DNA from: Timema cristinae
Taxonomy: Eukaryota; Arthropoda; Insecta; Phasmatodea; Timematidae
Assembly (NCBI GenBank): GCA_039000515.1
Contig: JBCFYV010000012.1
Coordinates: 87,574,284-87,638,283 of the forward strand
Reading direction: 5' to 3'
DNA: 64,000 bases
The notes below the pieces were generated by a model, which saw nothing but the letters and a program-made list of their open reading frames with translations, was not told where the DNA came from and ran no database searches. This document shows, piece by piece, positions 55,496-64,000 of this stretch. The translations under genes and the position numbers were made by a program. How positions within the stretch are numbered: position 1 is the first letter of the stretch; each line of letters opens with the position of its first letter.

Positions 55496-55895
55496 TAGTA
55501 TAATGCTTCGTTTTGAACTTGTAAGTTGTCCCCTCTCATGTTTTTGTGTCGTAGGGTGTACCAGTCCTTGATGTGTCTACCAAATTTGTTTCATCGGCGG
55601 CTCACCAGGGTTTTATTGTGACGGTGTCGCGTAACTAATGACATAACCTCGGCAATAAAGTCGCGCGCATGCGTCTAGACTTTCAGACGGTCCGAATGAA
55701 GGGGGAGGGGTCATATTCCTCCCTCGCGACACCCTTTGTTCCTCCCTGTGTTTGGTTTATTACGATTGTCTTGAAAGGTGTAATTTGACCTGCGCGTGAA
55801 TCGTCTGTTCTCTTCCTGACCTTCTATCTACAAGGGTTTGACACACCATTATTATTATTTGTATTATTAGTGGTATGTAATGTACCCTCTCTGAA
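55496..55895. other. no recognisable feature
   Basis: CpG-containing stretch 55600-55700; nothing recognised. Confidence 0.4.
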
Positions 55896-55935
55896 TTAAA
55901 ACGATTATATCAGCACGCGTCTTACAAACTAAAAC
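55896..55935 (-). repeat. S-C/S-D tail fragment
   Basis: TATATCAGCACGCG and CTTACAAACTAAA are the reverse complement of the S-C tail (TTAGTTTGTAAG, GTGCTGATATA). Confidence 0.55.
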
Positions 55936-55949
55936 TTTATTCTAGAACA

Positions 55950-56115
55950 ACCAACATCGGTGGGCACGTGGGCTAAATCTCAAGTTCATTTAGTTGAGTT
56001 TGCCACTGATGGAGAAGTCGAGGTTCAAACCCAAGCCGCGCGTACTAAGGGTGTGTTCTACCGAGAATGATTTGCCACTCAACCTATACGCAATTGTGGG
56101 CTCATTTTCAAATGT
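55950..56115 (+). repeat. S-A SINE, 5' half
   Basis: ATCGGTGGGCACGTGGGCTA, GCCACTGATGGAGAAGTCG, box B GAGGTTCAAACCCAAG and GATTTGCCACTCAACC. The tail is missing. Confidence 0.7.
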
Positions 56116-56139
56116 GTAAGCTATAGCATGACGTGGTAA

Positions 56140-56402
56140 ACCCACTTCAGTGACCGCGTGGTCTAACGCGCTACTCTCGCAGTAGATTATACTCCCAATG
56201 ACGGGGAGATTTCTGGTTCAATCCCAGCCAGGTGTACTGAGGGTGGTTTTCCCAAAATGGTTTCCCACTCCCTCTTCACGCATATACGGGTGCACTTACT
56301 CTAAATTCAACCTCCTAATCCCTAACCCACTAGCGTAAGGTAATTTAATTAGTACATAGCGTATAATCCGAATAGGCATTAATACACGGTGCAAAAAAAA
56401 TA
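56140..56402 (+). repeat. S-A SINE, full length
   Basis: Head CTTCAGTGACCGCGTGGTC, box B CTGGTTCAATCCCAGCC, body TTCACGCATATACGGGTGC, tail AATCCGAATAGGCATTAATA and GGTGCAAAAAAAA. Confidence 0.88.
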
Positions 56403-56429
56403 TATATTCTAAAACAAAATAAACCTATC

Positions 56430-56557
56430 CTCAGGTCTTTAATTCATTTTTGTGAAAAGGGTTACCCCAATTTCATCACTTTCCGGTCTTGCCGGGAATT
56501 CAACCCGGAGACTTATCTCGGTAGGGAGACGCGCTACTAAGCTAAGGTGTCGGGAAT
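56430..56557 (-). repeat. S-C SINE, head half
   Basis: Plus strand: TTAATTCATTTTTGTGAAAAGG, CCGGTCTTGCCGGGAATTC, then box B AACCCGG and head CTACTAAGCTAAGGTGTC. The S-C tail is not attached. Confidence 0.75.
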
Positions 56558-56629
56558 GTTTTGGATAACCAGATCCCTCACTCTCCACGTGCCTTTACAC
56601 CACGCATAGAATAATATGTAAGCCCTCCC

Positions 56630-56735
56630 TCCACCTGGAATCGAACCAGAGGGTTCTCGGAGATGATTGCTCATCGTCTGAAACCTAAAGCACAATACCT
56701 CACAATCGACGGCCAAGTGTTGCCGAGGATTAATC
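56630..56735 (-). repeat. tRNA-like head, SINE remnant
   Basis: On the minus strand box B is TGGTTCGATTCCAGG; upstream GAGGTATTGTGCTTTAGG is box A-like. No family body seen. Confidence 0.35.
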
Positions 56736-56949
56736 AACTGAACCAGTGGTGTGTCTTGAAATATTGCAAGGGAAGCAGACCTTGTTAAAACTGTACCTGG
56801 AATATGTTCTCGCCCACTCTGGTTCTCTTTGACCAATGAGTGTTTTACTAAGGGGTGGTGAACAATTCACAGGTACAGTTTAGACTAATTCTACTTACCC
56901 TGGCAACGCTCCAAGACACGCCACTGAACTGAACTTAGAGTAATATCAT

Positions 56950-57168
56950 GAACCTAATCCCCAAGGTTTGATTTCCTTTAAGACAGAAAAAAACTTATCA
57001 TCGGTTAAATTGGAGTTTCCTCTTTCACAAGGATGAATTAATGGCCGGAGGACTGGGCGTTGTTTCTGTTCCAGAACAAAGTGAGATTATAAGTAGGATA
57101 CTTATATACTCGGTTGATTAATTCTGAAAGTGTACGTTATTACCGCTATCAATAAAACAAAAAGTGCT
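56950..57168 (+). repeat. S-C SINE, diverged
   Basis: ACTTATCATCGGTTAAATTG, ACAAGGATGAATTAATGGCC, GAGGACTGGGCGTTG, ACTCGGTTGATTAATTCTG and AAAGTGTACGTTA, ending near AATAAAACAA. Confidence 0.8.
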
Positions 57169-57169
57169 A

Positions 57170-57290
57170 ACATAGGAGGTAAGGATAAGGAGGATAATTC
57201 GGAGGAAGTGCACCCGCTTTGGCTTGGGGGGATGTGTGAAGCTTTCTCAATTCACCCGGCCGAGATTAAAACTTCACAGTAAATAAGTAA
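57170..57290 (-). repeat. S-A SINE, partial
   Basis: AGGTAAGGATAAGGAGGATA, CGGAGGAAGTGCACCCGC and CAATTCACCCGGCCGAGAT. It abuts the S-C copy. Confidence 0.65.
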
Positions 57291-57469
57291 AATATGAATG
57301 TAACACCTTAAAACTCCCGACCACCACAATAGGGATCATTGGATTAACAATTTTAAGAAATATTAATTAAATGGTTAGCCACACTTTCCCCAAGAAGTTG
57401 AAACTTGGTGGACCAAGGAGGAGAATACAGGCTGCGATACGTTCGGCTCGAAAGTGATCTCTTTAATTT

Positions 57470-57785
57470 AAATTTAATGTATTTGAGGCATTTAACGTAC
57501 TTTTTCTGAACCGAATAATGATATCAGCACACGTGAATGTTTATGAGTGAGAGTAAAATAGACTACCAGTTTTGCTGGGAAAGGTATTCTCACGTAGCTT
57601 CCAGGGTTCTTAAACATGCCACAATCAATCGAGATGAGAATAACGGCTTTACTTCCCTCTGAAGGAACTTGTGCTACGGATTTTTATCGTTTAAGAAAAA
57701 TCCGTCAATCCCGGCTGGGTTTGAACCCACGAACATCGGGTCCTGAAGCGAGCACTTTACCCCATGAGCACAGAGGTCAACCTGA
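57470..57785 (-). repeat. S-D SINE, full length
   Basis: Plus strand: tail GAACCGAATAATGATATCAG, body TTACTTCCCTCTGAAGGAAC, box B GGGTTTGAACCCACG and head GCGAGCACTTTACCCCATGA. The tRNA-like part is well preserved. Confidence 0.9.
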
Positions 57786-57902
57786 CCCTGACAACAAAGT
57801 TGAAAAAAGATGAGTAGAAGTAGTCTTTCAAACGTAATAAAACACCGAATTTTGCGAGTTTATACTACAGAGGGTCATAATTAAATTCTTACAGGTGAAT
57901 AG

Positions 57903-58437
57903 TTTACCATCTAGAGAATACTTGAGAGAGGGTGGCCATCCTCTTAGCAGCAGTCTAGTGCTGTACAGTCTACCAACAAGGATAATACTTGAGAGAGGTT
58001 GACCATCCTCTTAACATTGATGTAGTGTTGTACAGTCTACCAACAAGGAGAATACTTGAGAGAGGGTTGACCATCCTCTTAACAGGGGTGTAGTACTGTA
58101 CAGTCTACCGACAAGGAGAAGACATGAAAGAGGGTTGACCATCCTCTTAGCAGTAGTCTAGTGCTGTACAGTCTACCAACAAGGAGAATACTTGAGAGAG
58201 GGTTGACCATCCTCTTAACATTGATGTAGTGTTGTACAGTCTACCAACAAGGAGAATACTTGAGAGAGGTTGATCATCCTCTTAACAGGGTGTAGTACTG
58301 TACAGTCTACCGACAAGGAGAAGACATGAGAGAGGGTGACCATCCTCTTAACAGGGTGTAGTACTGTACAGTCTACCGACAAGGAGAAGACATGAGAGAG
58401 GGTTGACCATCCTCTTAGCAGGGTGTAGAGCGCACAC
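57903..58437. repeat. minisatellite of 66-68 bp, 8 copies
   Basis: The unit GTCTACCAACAAGGAGAATA, CTTGAGAGAGGGTTGACCAT, CCTCTTAACA... ends GTAGT(A/G)CTGTACA. Units 1-3 and 4-6 repeat the same order of variants (TAGTCTAGTGCTG, ATTGATGTAGTGTTG, AGGGGTGTAGTACTG), a three-unit higher-order repeat of about 200 bp. Units 7-8 are of the third type. Confidence 0.95.
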
Positions 58438-59132
58438 TCTTTTTAAAAAACAAATGCCTCAAATTTTCAATAAAAATAAACTATCTACAAAACAAAAAGT
58501 ATTTGTAAATATATTATTTTGTTACTACTTTTTACTAAGAAAAAAGTTAACATTCTAAACCGTATAGCTTTACTACTATACAGCAAACCCTAAAGCCATT
58601 GGTTAAAACATCAACCTGCGTAACGACACTAACACACAAACACTACTATAAATTCCATTGGCCCCTCTCTGTGAGGTCTGGAACCAAGGTCCCCTGTACC
58701 TTAAATAGGTCTCTCAGGCCACTAAATCGTTTCCCCGCGAAAGTGCAGTGTTTTGTCGCTAGGGCAGTCTAACATAATTGTATGTTTGGTGGGCTGTCCT
58801 TGAACCCTTGGTCAGTTCCCACGCCTGTTGGACCAAGAGGGTGGGGGGAGAGTTGCCTGCCCTACACCTAGTACACTCCGAGCCACATGGACTGACCGGT
58901 TCCGGCTCAAACCATTATTGTTAAGACACTTCTCATGTCGAGAACTGTACCGACTGATGGGATCACCGGTTGCCCATAGACAATGTTTGTCGGGGGCTTA
59001 TATATCACCATTTATAATTATCAAACAAACACAAGTTAGAGAAGCAACATTCTTACTTGAACTAAGTATCCTTCACACTTGAAATAAAGGCCACTGTCAC
59101 GACATGGAGGGGTGGAAATAAAAACAAGTGTG
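58438..59132. other. no recognisable feature
   Basis: An 84-codon frame at 58828 is not recognisable. Confidence 0.4.
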
Positions 59133-59366
59133 TTGAGGTTATACGCATTTATAATAATGTCTGTAATAGTGTAAGGATGAGGAAGGAAGGATGTTATAGA
59201 TAATCTAGCCCTATTTTCGTGGAAGGAGAGTGGGAAACCATTTAATAAAAATCATCCTCAGTAGACCCGACCGCTATTCGAATCCCGACTTCCCCGTCAT
59301 CAGCAGGCTGGTCTAGCACGAGAGTGACGCCTTAGTGTTTAGACCATTCGACCACCGAAGCGGATG
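59133..59366 (-). repeat. S-A SINE, subtype with GTCACTCTCG head
   Basis: GGTTATACGCATTTATAATA, AGTGGGAAACCATTTAATAA, box B CTATTCGAATCCCG, GCACGAGAGTGACGCC and CGACCACCGAAGCGG. The extreme tail is missing. Confidence 0.87.
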
Positions 59367-59781
59367 AGTTTATGTCAATTTTAAGAATATAAGACTTTAT
59401 ATATATAAATATTGACCTATGTAATGAAACTCATTAGTGTAGAAATACAGGTTTCCAAAAAATGTTTTCTGGACTTATCCGAAATATACTTGAGAGATAT
59501 CTTGGGATCAAGTTAAAGTTTCTAAAAGAATATCAATTAGAGATACGATTCAAAGAGGAATAAGTTAGGGAAAGTAAATAAAATTGTGATTTATTTTGGG
59601 GTGAAATAGTACTCTTTGTACTTTTTCCTAATACATAACCCTTGTTTTAAAAATGTAGTTTTACTAAGAATTTTAAATGAATGTTACATCACATTAGTAG
59701 CCTACATACTTTCTCATAGTATAGCTATTATAGTTTGAGACAAAAAAAATCAAACTACCCTTAATTTCAAGGCTATTATTT
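59367..59781. other. no recognisable feature
   Basis: AT-rich; nothing recognised. Confidence 0.4.
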
Positions 59782-59832
59782 TTTTTTTTATCGCCGCTTC
59801 TTACTACTCATTCGTGTTATACTACGCTTCAA
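59782..59832 (-). repeat. S-A/S-B tail fragment
   Basis: TTATCGCCGCTTCTTACTAC and CATTCGTGTTATAC are the reverse of the shared tail. No body is attached. Confidence 0.7.
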
Positions 59833-59858
59833 GGTTATAATAATTAAAACCCAAAATA

Positions 59859-60060
59859 CGCCCCGAGGTATGTCTATTTAACATATCATATGAAGTTTGA
59901 AGGAAATCCATAAAACCATTTTGGTTGTAGCCCCGGAGACAGACAGACATGGGATGGGAACATACAGACCCATTCTTTTGTGTTTGGGGGCATATAAAAA
60001 GTCAAGATTTGTCATAATATAGAGGTCGAAAATTTTCTCAATTACGTTGCTATCTCTTAA
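59859..60060 (+). repeat. repeat H copy 2
   Basis: CCCCGAGGTATG, CATATGAAGTTTGAAGGA, AATCCATAAAACCATTTTGG, CAGACAGACATGGG, ATATAGAGGTCGAAAAT. In the same orientation as copy 1. Confidence 0.75.
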
Positions 60061-60327
60061 TGAAGACTTAAAAATAAGGAAACATTTATCTTGAATTATT
60101 GCTATTAATTCACGATAATAGTCTTAACAAGTGCTTAATTTTAAAAATATAGACACATATGATGCAAACACACCAACATATTATATGTAGAGGCTAAAGT
60201 ATGATTGATTAAATAAGGAAAGTTAAATACGCATTGATAACACATGACCTAATGAATCGTTTAGGGTTTCTTTAGCAATTCATCTTAAACAAAGAACTTT
60301 TATTTGTTCATACACTTTCTAACTACC

Positions 60328-60575
60328 CGTTTCGGTGGCCGCATCGTCTAAGGCGTCACTCTTGTAATTTGCCGAGGACGGGTAAATAGTGGTTAGATCC
60401 CGATTGATTTTACTAAGGGTGGTTTTCACTTCATGGTTTCCCATAATTTTTCCATGCAAATGCGGGTAAATTTCCTCTAAATTCAACCTTTTTCATTTCC
60501 AAAGTCATTAACATAGTTAGTAGGCCTACTACATAAGTGTATAATCTAAACGGGTAGTAATACGCGGTGCTAATG
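60328..60575 (+). repeat. S-A SINE, subtype with GTCACTCT head
   Basis: Head CGTTTCGGTGGCCGCATCGTC, CTAAGGCGTCACTCTTG, body CATGCAAATGCGGGTAAA, tail CTAAACGGGTAGTAATACGC and GGTGCTAAT. Confidence 0.88.
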
Positions 60576-60616
60576 GAAACTTCTATTATTTTTATCTCAA
60601 CTGTTTTATTTTATTT

Positions 60617-60897
60617 AACAGGTGACCTGGCGGTCTAGGGTAAGGTGTCAGACTTCTATGCTGGCGGCCGGGGTTCAATCCTTGGTCCCGGCAAAGATTT
60701 ATCTGATTACCAAACCCTTCCTTCACCTCTGACAAGACATCTTGTGAATGTGAGGAATGCCAGCTCCATCGTGGTTCGGATTCACGTTAAACTGTAGTCC
60801 TTCATTTCATCTCACAATCACCCTACCATTACACATTAGCGTAAGTGCGTATAACCGAACGGTAGTAGACGCGGTGCTAATAATAATAATAATAATA
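60617..60897 (+). repeat. S-B SINE, full length, with target duplication
   Basis: Head GGTGACCTGGCGGTCTAGGG, box B CGGGGTTCAATCC, body GAATGTGAGGAATGCC, tail ACATTAGCGTAAGTGCG and a TAA-rich end. The 13-bp duplication TTTTATTTTATTT flanks it at 60604-60616 and 60898-60910; being low-complexity it is weaker evidence than the others. Confidence 0.92.
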
Positions 60898-61300
60898 TTT
60901 TATTTTATTTCATATTCAAATCTCAGAATCTCAGTAAGAAAAAGTCCATCAAAATAGTTTGACATTGTCATCCTTCCGAGTTAAAAGGAGAGATTTGTTT
61001 TGAGGTAAACAAATAAAAATCAACTTTGTTAGGCCCCGTATAAAGGCTGTGCTCCTAAATTTATTTCCTGACAAATGGTCCCGAAACATGAAAGTGCATT
61101 TCGCCCTTCACCCCTTGACTAGTGACTCTTCGAAGTCGTCTTTAAGCTCAAGACGACGAGCATGTCCGATGCAGACAATTATATCGTGCAGTAGTTGCGA
61201 GCTGTGACTCGTCTTTTAGAGCGGATGTGTTGGCGCTTTTGTCCCTTTGTTAGAGAGCTGGTGTGTGTGTGTGTTTGTTTATAATTGCACCGTGTGAATC
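60898..61300. other. no proven feature; CpG-containing stretch
   Basis: An imperfect hairpin (AGTCGTCTT / AAGACGACG, 61134-61159) and a GT run at 61260-61273 precede the short open segment at 61301. A promoter is possible but no clear initiator is seen. Confidence 0.3.
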
Positions 61301-61396
61301 ATGGCTGACAACTTGACCAAAACAAAAAAACACCTGCCCGCCGGCAAACCCTGGCAACAAGTTGATGTGAGGGACTTTATGATACAGTACAGTTAA
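61301..61396 (+). CDS. candidate first coding exon, product unknown
   Basis: ATG at 61301 sits in a reasonable context (GAATCATGGC) after a GC/CpG-containing leader. It reads MADNLTKTKKHLPAGKPWQQ, then VDVRDFMIQYS and TAA at 61394. A possible donor GAT/GTGAGG occurs at 61366/61367, which would leave 22 residues in phase 0; a next exon would lie to the right, but I found none before 64000. The N-terminus is polar and basic, without a signal peptide. I do not recognise it. A short chance frame is quite possible. Confidence 0.22.
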   Translation: MADNLTKTKKHLPAGKPWQQVDVRDFMIQYS

Positions 61397-61699
61397 AGGC
61401 TATATTCCCCACGTGTGAACATTTGAAAATAAACCTTACCGCAATATAATCTTAAGTGTGGTTTACTTACCTTAGCGATAACGCATATAGTTTTCAAGTC
61501 CTAATGTTGGGGTAAGACATGACTAGATTGGGGGCTGGGTCATCCTTTCGACTCGAGAGCTTAATTGGCCAAATGTGGCAAAATATAGATAATTGTGGAA
61601 GAACTGGGTAACATGATTTGGACATATTGTAAAAATATAATTGCAAACAAATAAGTGTAGCTTACGTTCAACACAGGAGATATAAATGACTTGATCCAA
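61397..61699. other. no recognisable feature
   Basis: AT-rich; nothing recognised. Confidence 0.4.
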
Positions 61700-61880
61700 A
61701 GAGTAGAGGTACGGAGGGTAGTGTAGAGGATATGCACCTGCATTAGCATGGAGATAATGGAAAATTCATATGTGGAATACCCCAACCACACTCAACTGGA
61801 GTTCGAACTCTTACCTCCCCGTCACCGGCTAGCCAGACTATACGAGAGTGACGTTTATTCCGCGTGTCTACCGTGCGGAT
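61700..61880 (-). repeat. S-A SINE, diverged
   Basis: TGTAGAGGATATGCACCTGC, CCCAACCACACTCAACTGG, box B GAGTTCGAACTC, CTCCCCGTCACCGGC and TACGAGAGTGACG. The adjoining 135-codon frame from 61748 starts inside this SINE. Confidence 0.7.
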
Positions 61881-62424
61881 ATGTTGAATGTAAACTAGAA
61901 AGCCCCGTTCCATTAATAAAATCTCTCACGAATCATACAGAGCCCCTGTGGTTTGTTCTGGATGAATGTTGGGATGTCCCGGCTGAGTCTCTCTCCACTG
62001 TTTATCAGAAACAACGGATGCACGCCTTATTATCAGTAGCGGGATTGCAAGGGGACTCCCACTCCTCCCTTCTTATTGCCGGCGAGACTGCGAATGAAAC
62101 TCTTAGGGGTAACTTAAAGACAAAACAGCATGGCAGGATAAATTTAGAAGAATAATAGCGGATAGCTCTGTCAGGCAGTCACGATAAGCCCACGTCATCT
62201 CCAACACTTTTCCAAAGTTTGTTCTGCATGGTGACGAGAACTAGGAAAATATGAGCTTTCGACCCGAAGGTTGGTTTGATGCGCTTCCCATCCATCTGGA
62301 GCTGGACATGCACCCAGTTCTTCGGCTGGTTAGTGCTGTCCGCACCATCTGGTCGATGGCACATGTATTAGGAAAGTTCAAAAAGAGTGGTGGTTTCAAG
62401 GTGCCTTCCGCACTTAAATTCTAC
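61881..62424. other. no recognisable feature
   Basis: The second part of a 135-codon open frame (to 62155) has no known motif. GC-richer 62270-62360. Confidence 0.35.
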
Positions 62425-62655
62425 GAGCAAGGGAGAAAGAATATACCAATTTTGCTGTAAAGATATTTTCACATGCCTTCCAGGGATCTTTGTTACATGC
62501 CACAATCGACATGAAACCGACGGGTTTTCTTCCCCTCCGAAGGAAGTTGTGCTACGGATTTTTATCGCTCAAGAAAAATCCATCGACCACACTGAGTTTG
62601 AACCTATGAACATCGGGTCCTGAGGCGAGCAATTTACTCCAAGCCTGCCGAGGTC
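62425..62655 (-). repeat. S-D SINE, tail truncated
   Basis: CACATGCCTTCCAGGGATC, TTCCCCTCCGAAGGAAG, CAAGAAAAATCCATCGACC, box B GAGTTTGAACCTATG and head GGCGAGCAATTTACTCCAAG. The end shared with S-C is absent. Confidence 0.85.
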
Positions 62656-64000
62656 GGCCGTAAAAATACAAGGATTTAAAACAAACAAAAATTATATTTG
62701 GGAACTATACAAATTTAACTGAAAGATTTAAATAATTGTCCTTTACATCGAAGAAAGAGCTAATTGAAGAACCATATATGTGGATTAGAATACATGCCTA
62801 TCTTTCTTGCACCCCTTCCCCTTTTTAATCTCCTTGAAACAATAGGGTAGCGTAACAACTCTATGGCCTATACTTCCATATCAACGCCAAATGATCTTGT
62901 TTGTTCTAAACACCATTGACATGAACCAACGCTTATTATATTACTTTTATGAAAAATAAAATTTCATTTCTCCATTCTATCTCTTAAGTGTCTAAAAAAT
63001 GTTAATTCCTTCTGGAAAACACAGAGAATTTTAGAAAATTGTGGCAGCCCTGTTTAGTACCTAAACGATAACAAGAAAGGTCATTTAACGTTACATGCTC
63101 CGCCCCCATTATTACACTCACACCCCTGCATATCCCTATCTTCCTGCGCAACTGAGTTTCATATCCTAATCATCCAGTATCACATGTTGTTTTCATACGC
63201 CCAGCATGGTAGATATTGAACTCCAACCCAGGAGGGTTGGGGCTTACCCTCGGTTGGGTAAATTATGGGAGTTTTTTTAAAAACTCTGTTATTACCGTCT
63301 TGTTCACAGTTATTTCCTTAAATGCTATCCTAACGCGGATAACAAAGTAGTCGAGCTACTTTAGAAATGATCATGTAAACTCACAAATGACTTATACCTA
63401 CCAACTCTCATGATTTCCCCTTATCAACTCTCCTTATTTCCCCTTAATCTGTACGAAAATATAACTACAACTATAACTTGCGTTAACTTTGAGTATAACG
63501 AGGCATTAGCATTAATATTTGCAAGTTTGTTTGCTGCTGTGGCACTCGATACCATGTAAGTTGAGCTTACAATGAGTGCTCTGTTCTCGGAGAAAATAAA
63601 CAGTTTGTTAATTATAAGTTGTATTTACTAACTTTTACAAAGAAGAAAAGTAAATCTTTAAAGGAGGCTGACTTATATCATAAGTATAGTTGCTAGTAAA
63701 ATAACATGGAATAAGTGTGACTTTAGATATTTTGCAAAATTGAACATTTTTTCTATTTGTTATGATTACATTTACTCGTGTTCCCTTTCAATTGTTGATA
63801 GCTTTGAATTTCAAACAAAAGAGCCTCTTCTTACCATGACATTGGACCTCTTCGTATGATTATAGCATCGGCCATCTTGGTTACTCTTCATAATTTTGCC
63901 ACCGACCTTTATCTGTTGCTAGCCCTGTATTCCTACCTGCCTCTAATGACTAACTTTAAGGACAGGTGAAGTTTGGTCTTGTGATACCACTACGAGCATG
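62656..64000. other. no recognisable feature
   Basis: AT-rich to the window end, with a small perfect-looking hairpin CCAACCC/GGGTTGG near 63221-63241. No gene or repeat recognised. Confidence 0.4.

Noticed and set aside
56160..56250. tRNA-Leu gene
   Set aside because: It is the head of an S-A SINE with the standard body and tail.
61301..61396. Relation to pyruvate formate-lyase N-terminus
   Set aside because: A short VDVRDF word looked similar, but the match is only a few residues, stops at once, and makes no sense in this context.
61748..62155. 135-codon plus-strand frame as a gene
   Set aside because: It begins inside a minus-strand S-A SINE; the remaining part has no recognisable motif.

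Overview
The window reads as non-coding, transposon-rich nuclear DNA of an animal, most likely an arthropod and probably an insect. The overall base composition is AT-rich, there are no operons or prokaryotic gene signals, putative introns have GT/AG ends, and almost every recognisable segment is a mobile element or tandem repeat. The best taxonomic hint is the two LINE reverse-transcriptase fragments, whose C-terminal motifs (GCETW..., SRRLRWAGHAARMG, RPLGRPKHR) are of the kind common in insect genomes. I cannot name the species. No complete host gene is recognisable.

The main intact element is a pogo-like (Tc1/mariner superfamily) DNA transposon at 33062-36216. It has 25-bp terminal inverted repeats with one mismatch, a TA target duplication, six further copies of its subterminal 15-bp motif, and a spliced minus-strand transposase gene with a DD35D catalytic core. 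Its C-terminal zinc finger has been cut off by a late frameshift.

The rest is layered repeats. I use my own labels. S-A to S-D are tRNA-headed SINEs. S-A (tRNA-Leu-like head) and S-B share one 3' tail; S-C and S-D share a different one. Six S-B copies and one S-A copy still show 11-14 bp target-site duplications. There is also a foldback MITE family with long inverted arms flanked by TTAA-like tetramers (four copies, one inserted in an S-C), a repeat F (six copies, about 150-190 bp), a 1.1-kb repeat G (two copies 6.3 kb apart, one interrupted by an S-B), a repeat H (two copies), two hAT-like remnants, a FLYWCH/MULE-type pseudogene, two LINE fragments and a possible Helitron 3' end.

Tandem arrays: 39 bp x 21 (263-1092), 45 bp x 7 (18308-18622), 27 bp x about 24 (14107-14823), 53 bp x 7 (50539-50905), about 67 bp x 8 (57903-58437), about 77 bp x 3 (47053-47310), two degenerate arrays, and several microsatellites including a palindromic TC/TA/GA tract.

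Two weak host-gene candidates deserve a look: a possible two-exon short gene at 22395-23103 with a nearby AATAAA, and a short ATG-led open segment at 61301 in a CpG-containing stretch. Layout: 0-20 kb tandem arrays, old SINEs, LINE and hAT remnants; 20-33 kb SINEs, the candidate gene and a MITE-in-SINE nest; 33-36 kb the pogo element; 37-46 kb hAT and MULE remnants and the paired repeat G; 47-64 kb dense SINEs, two more minisatellites and a near-complete MITE.
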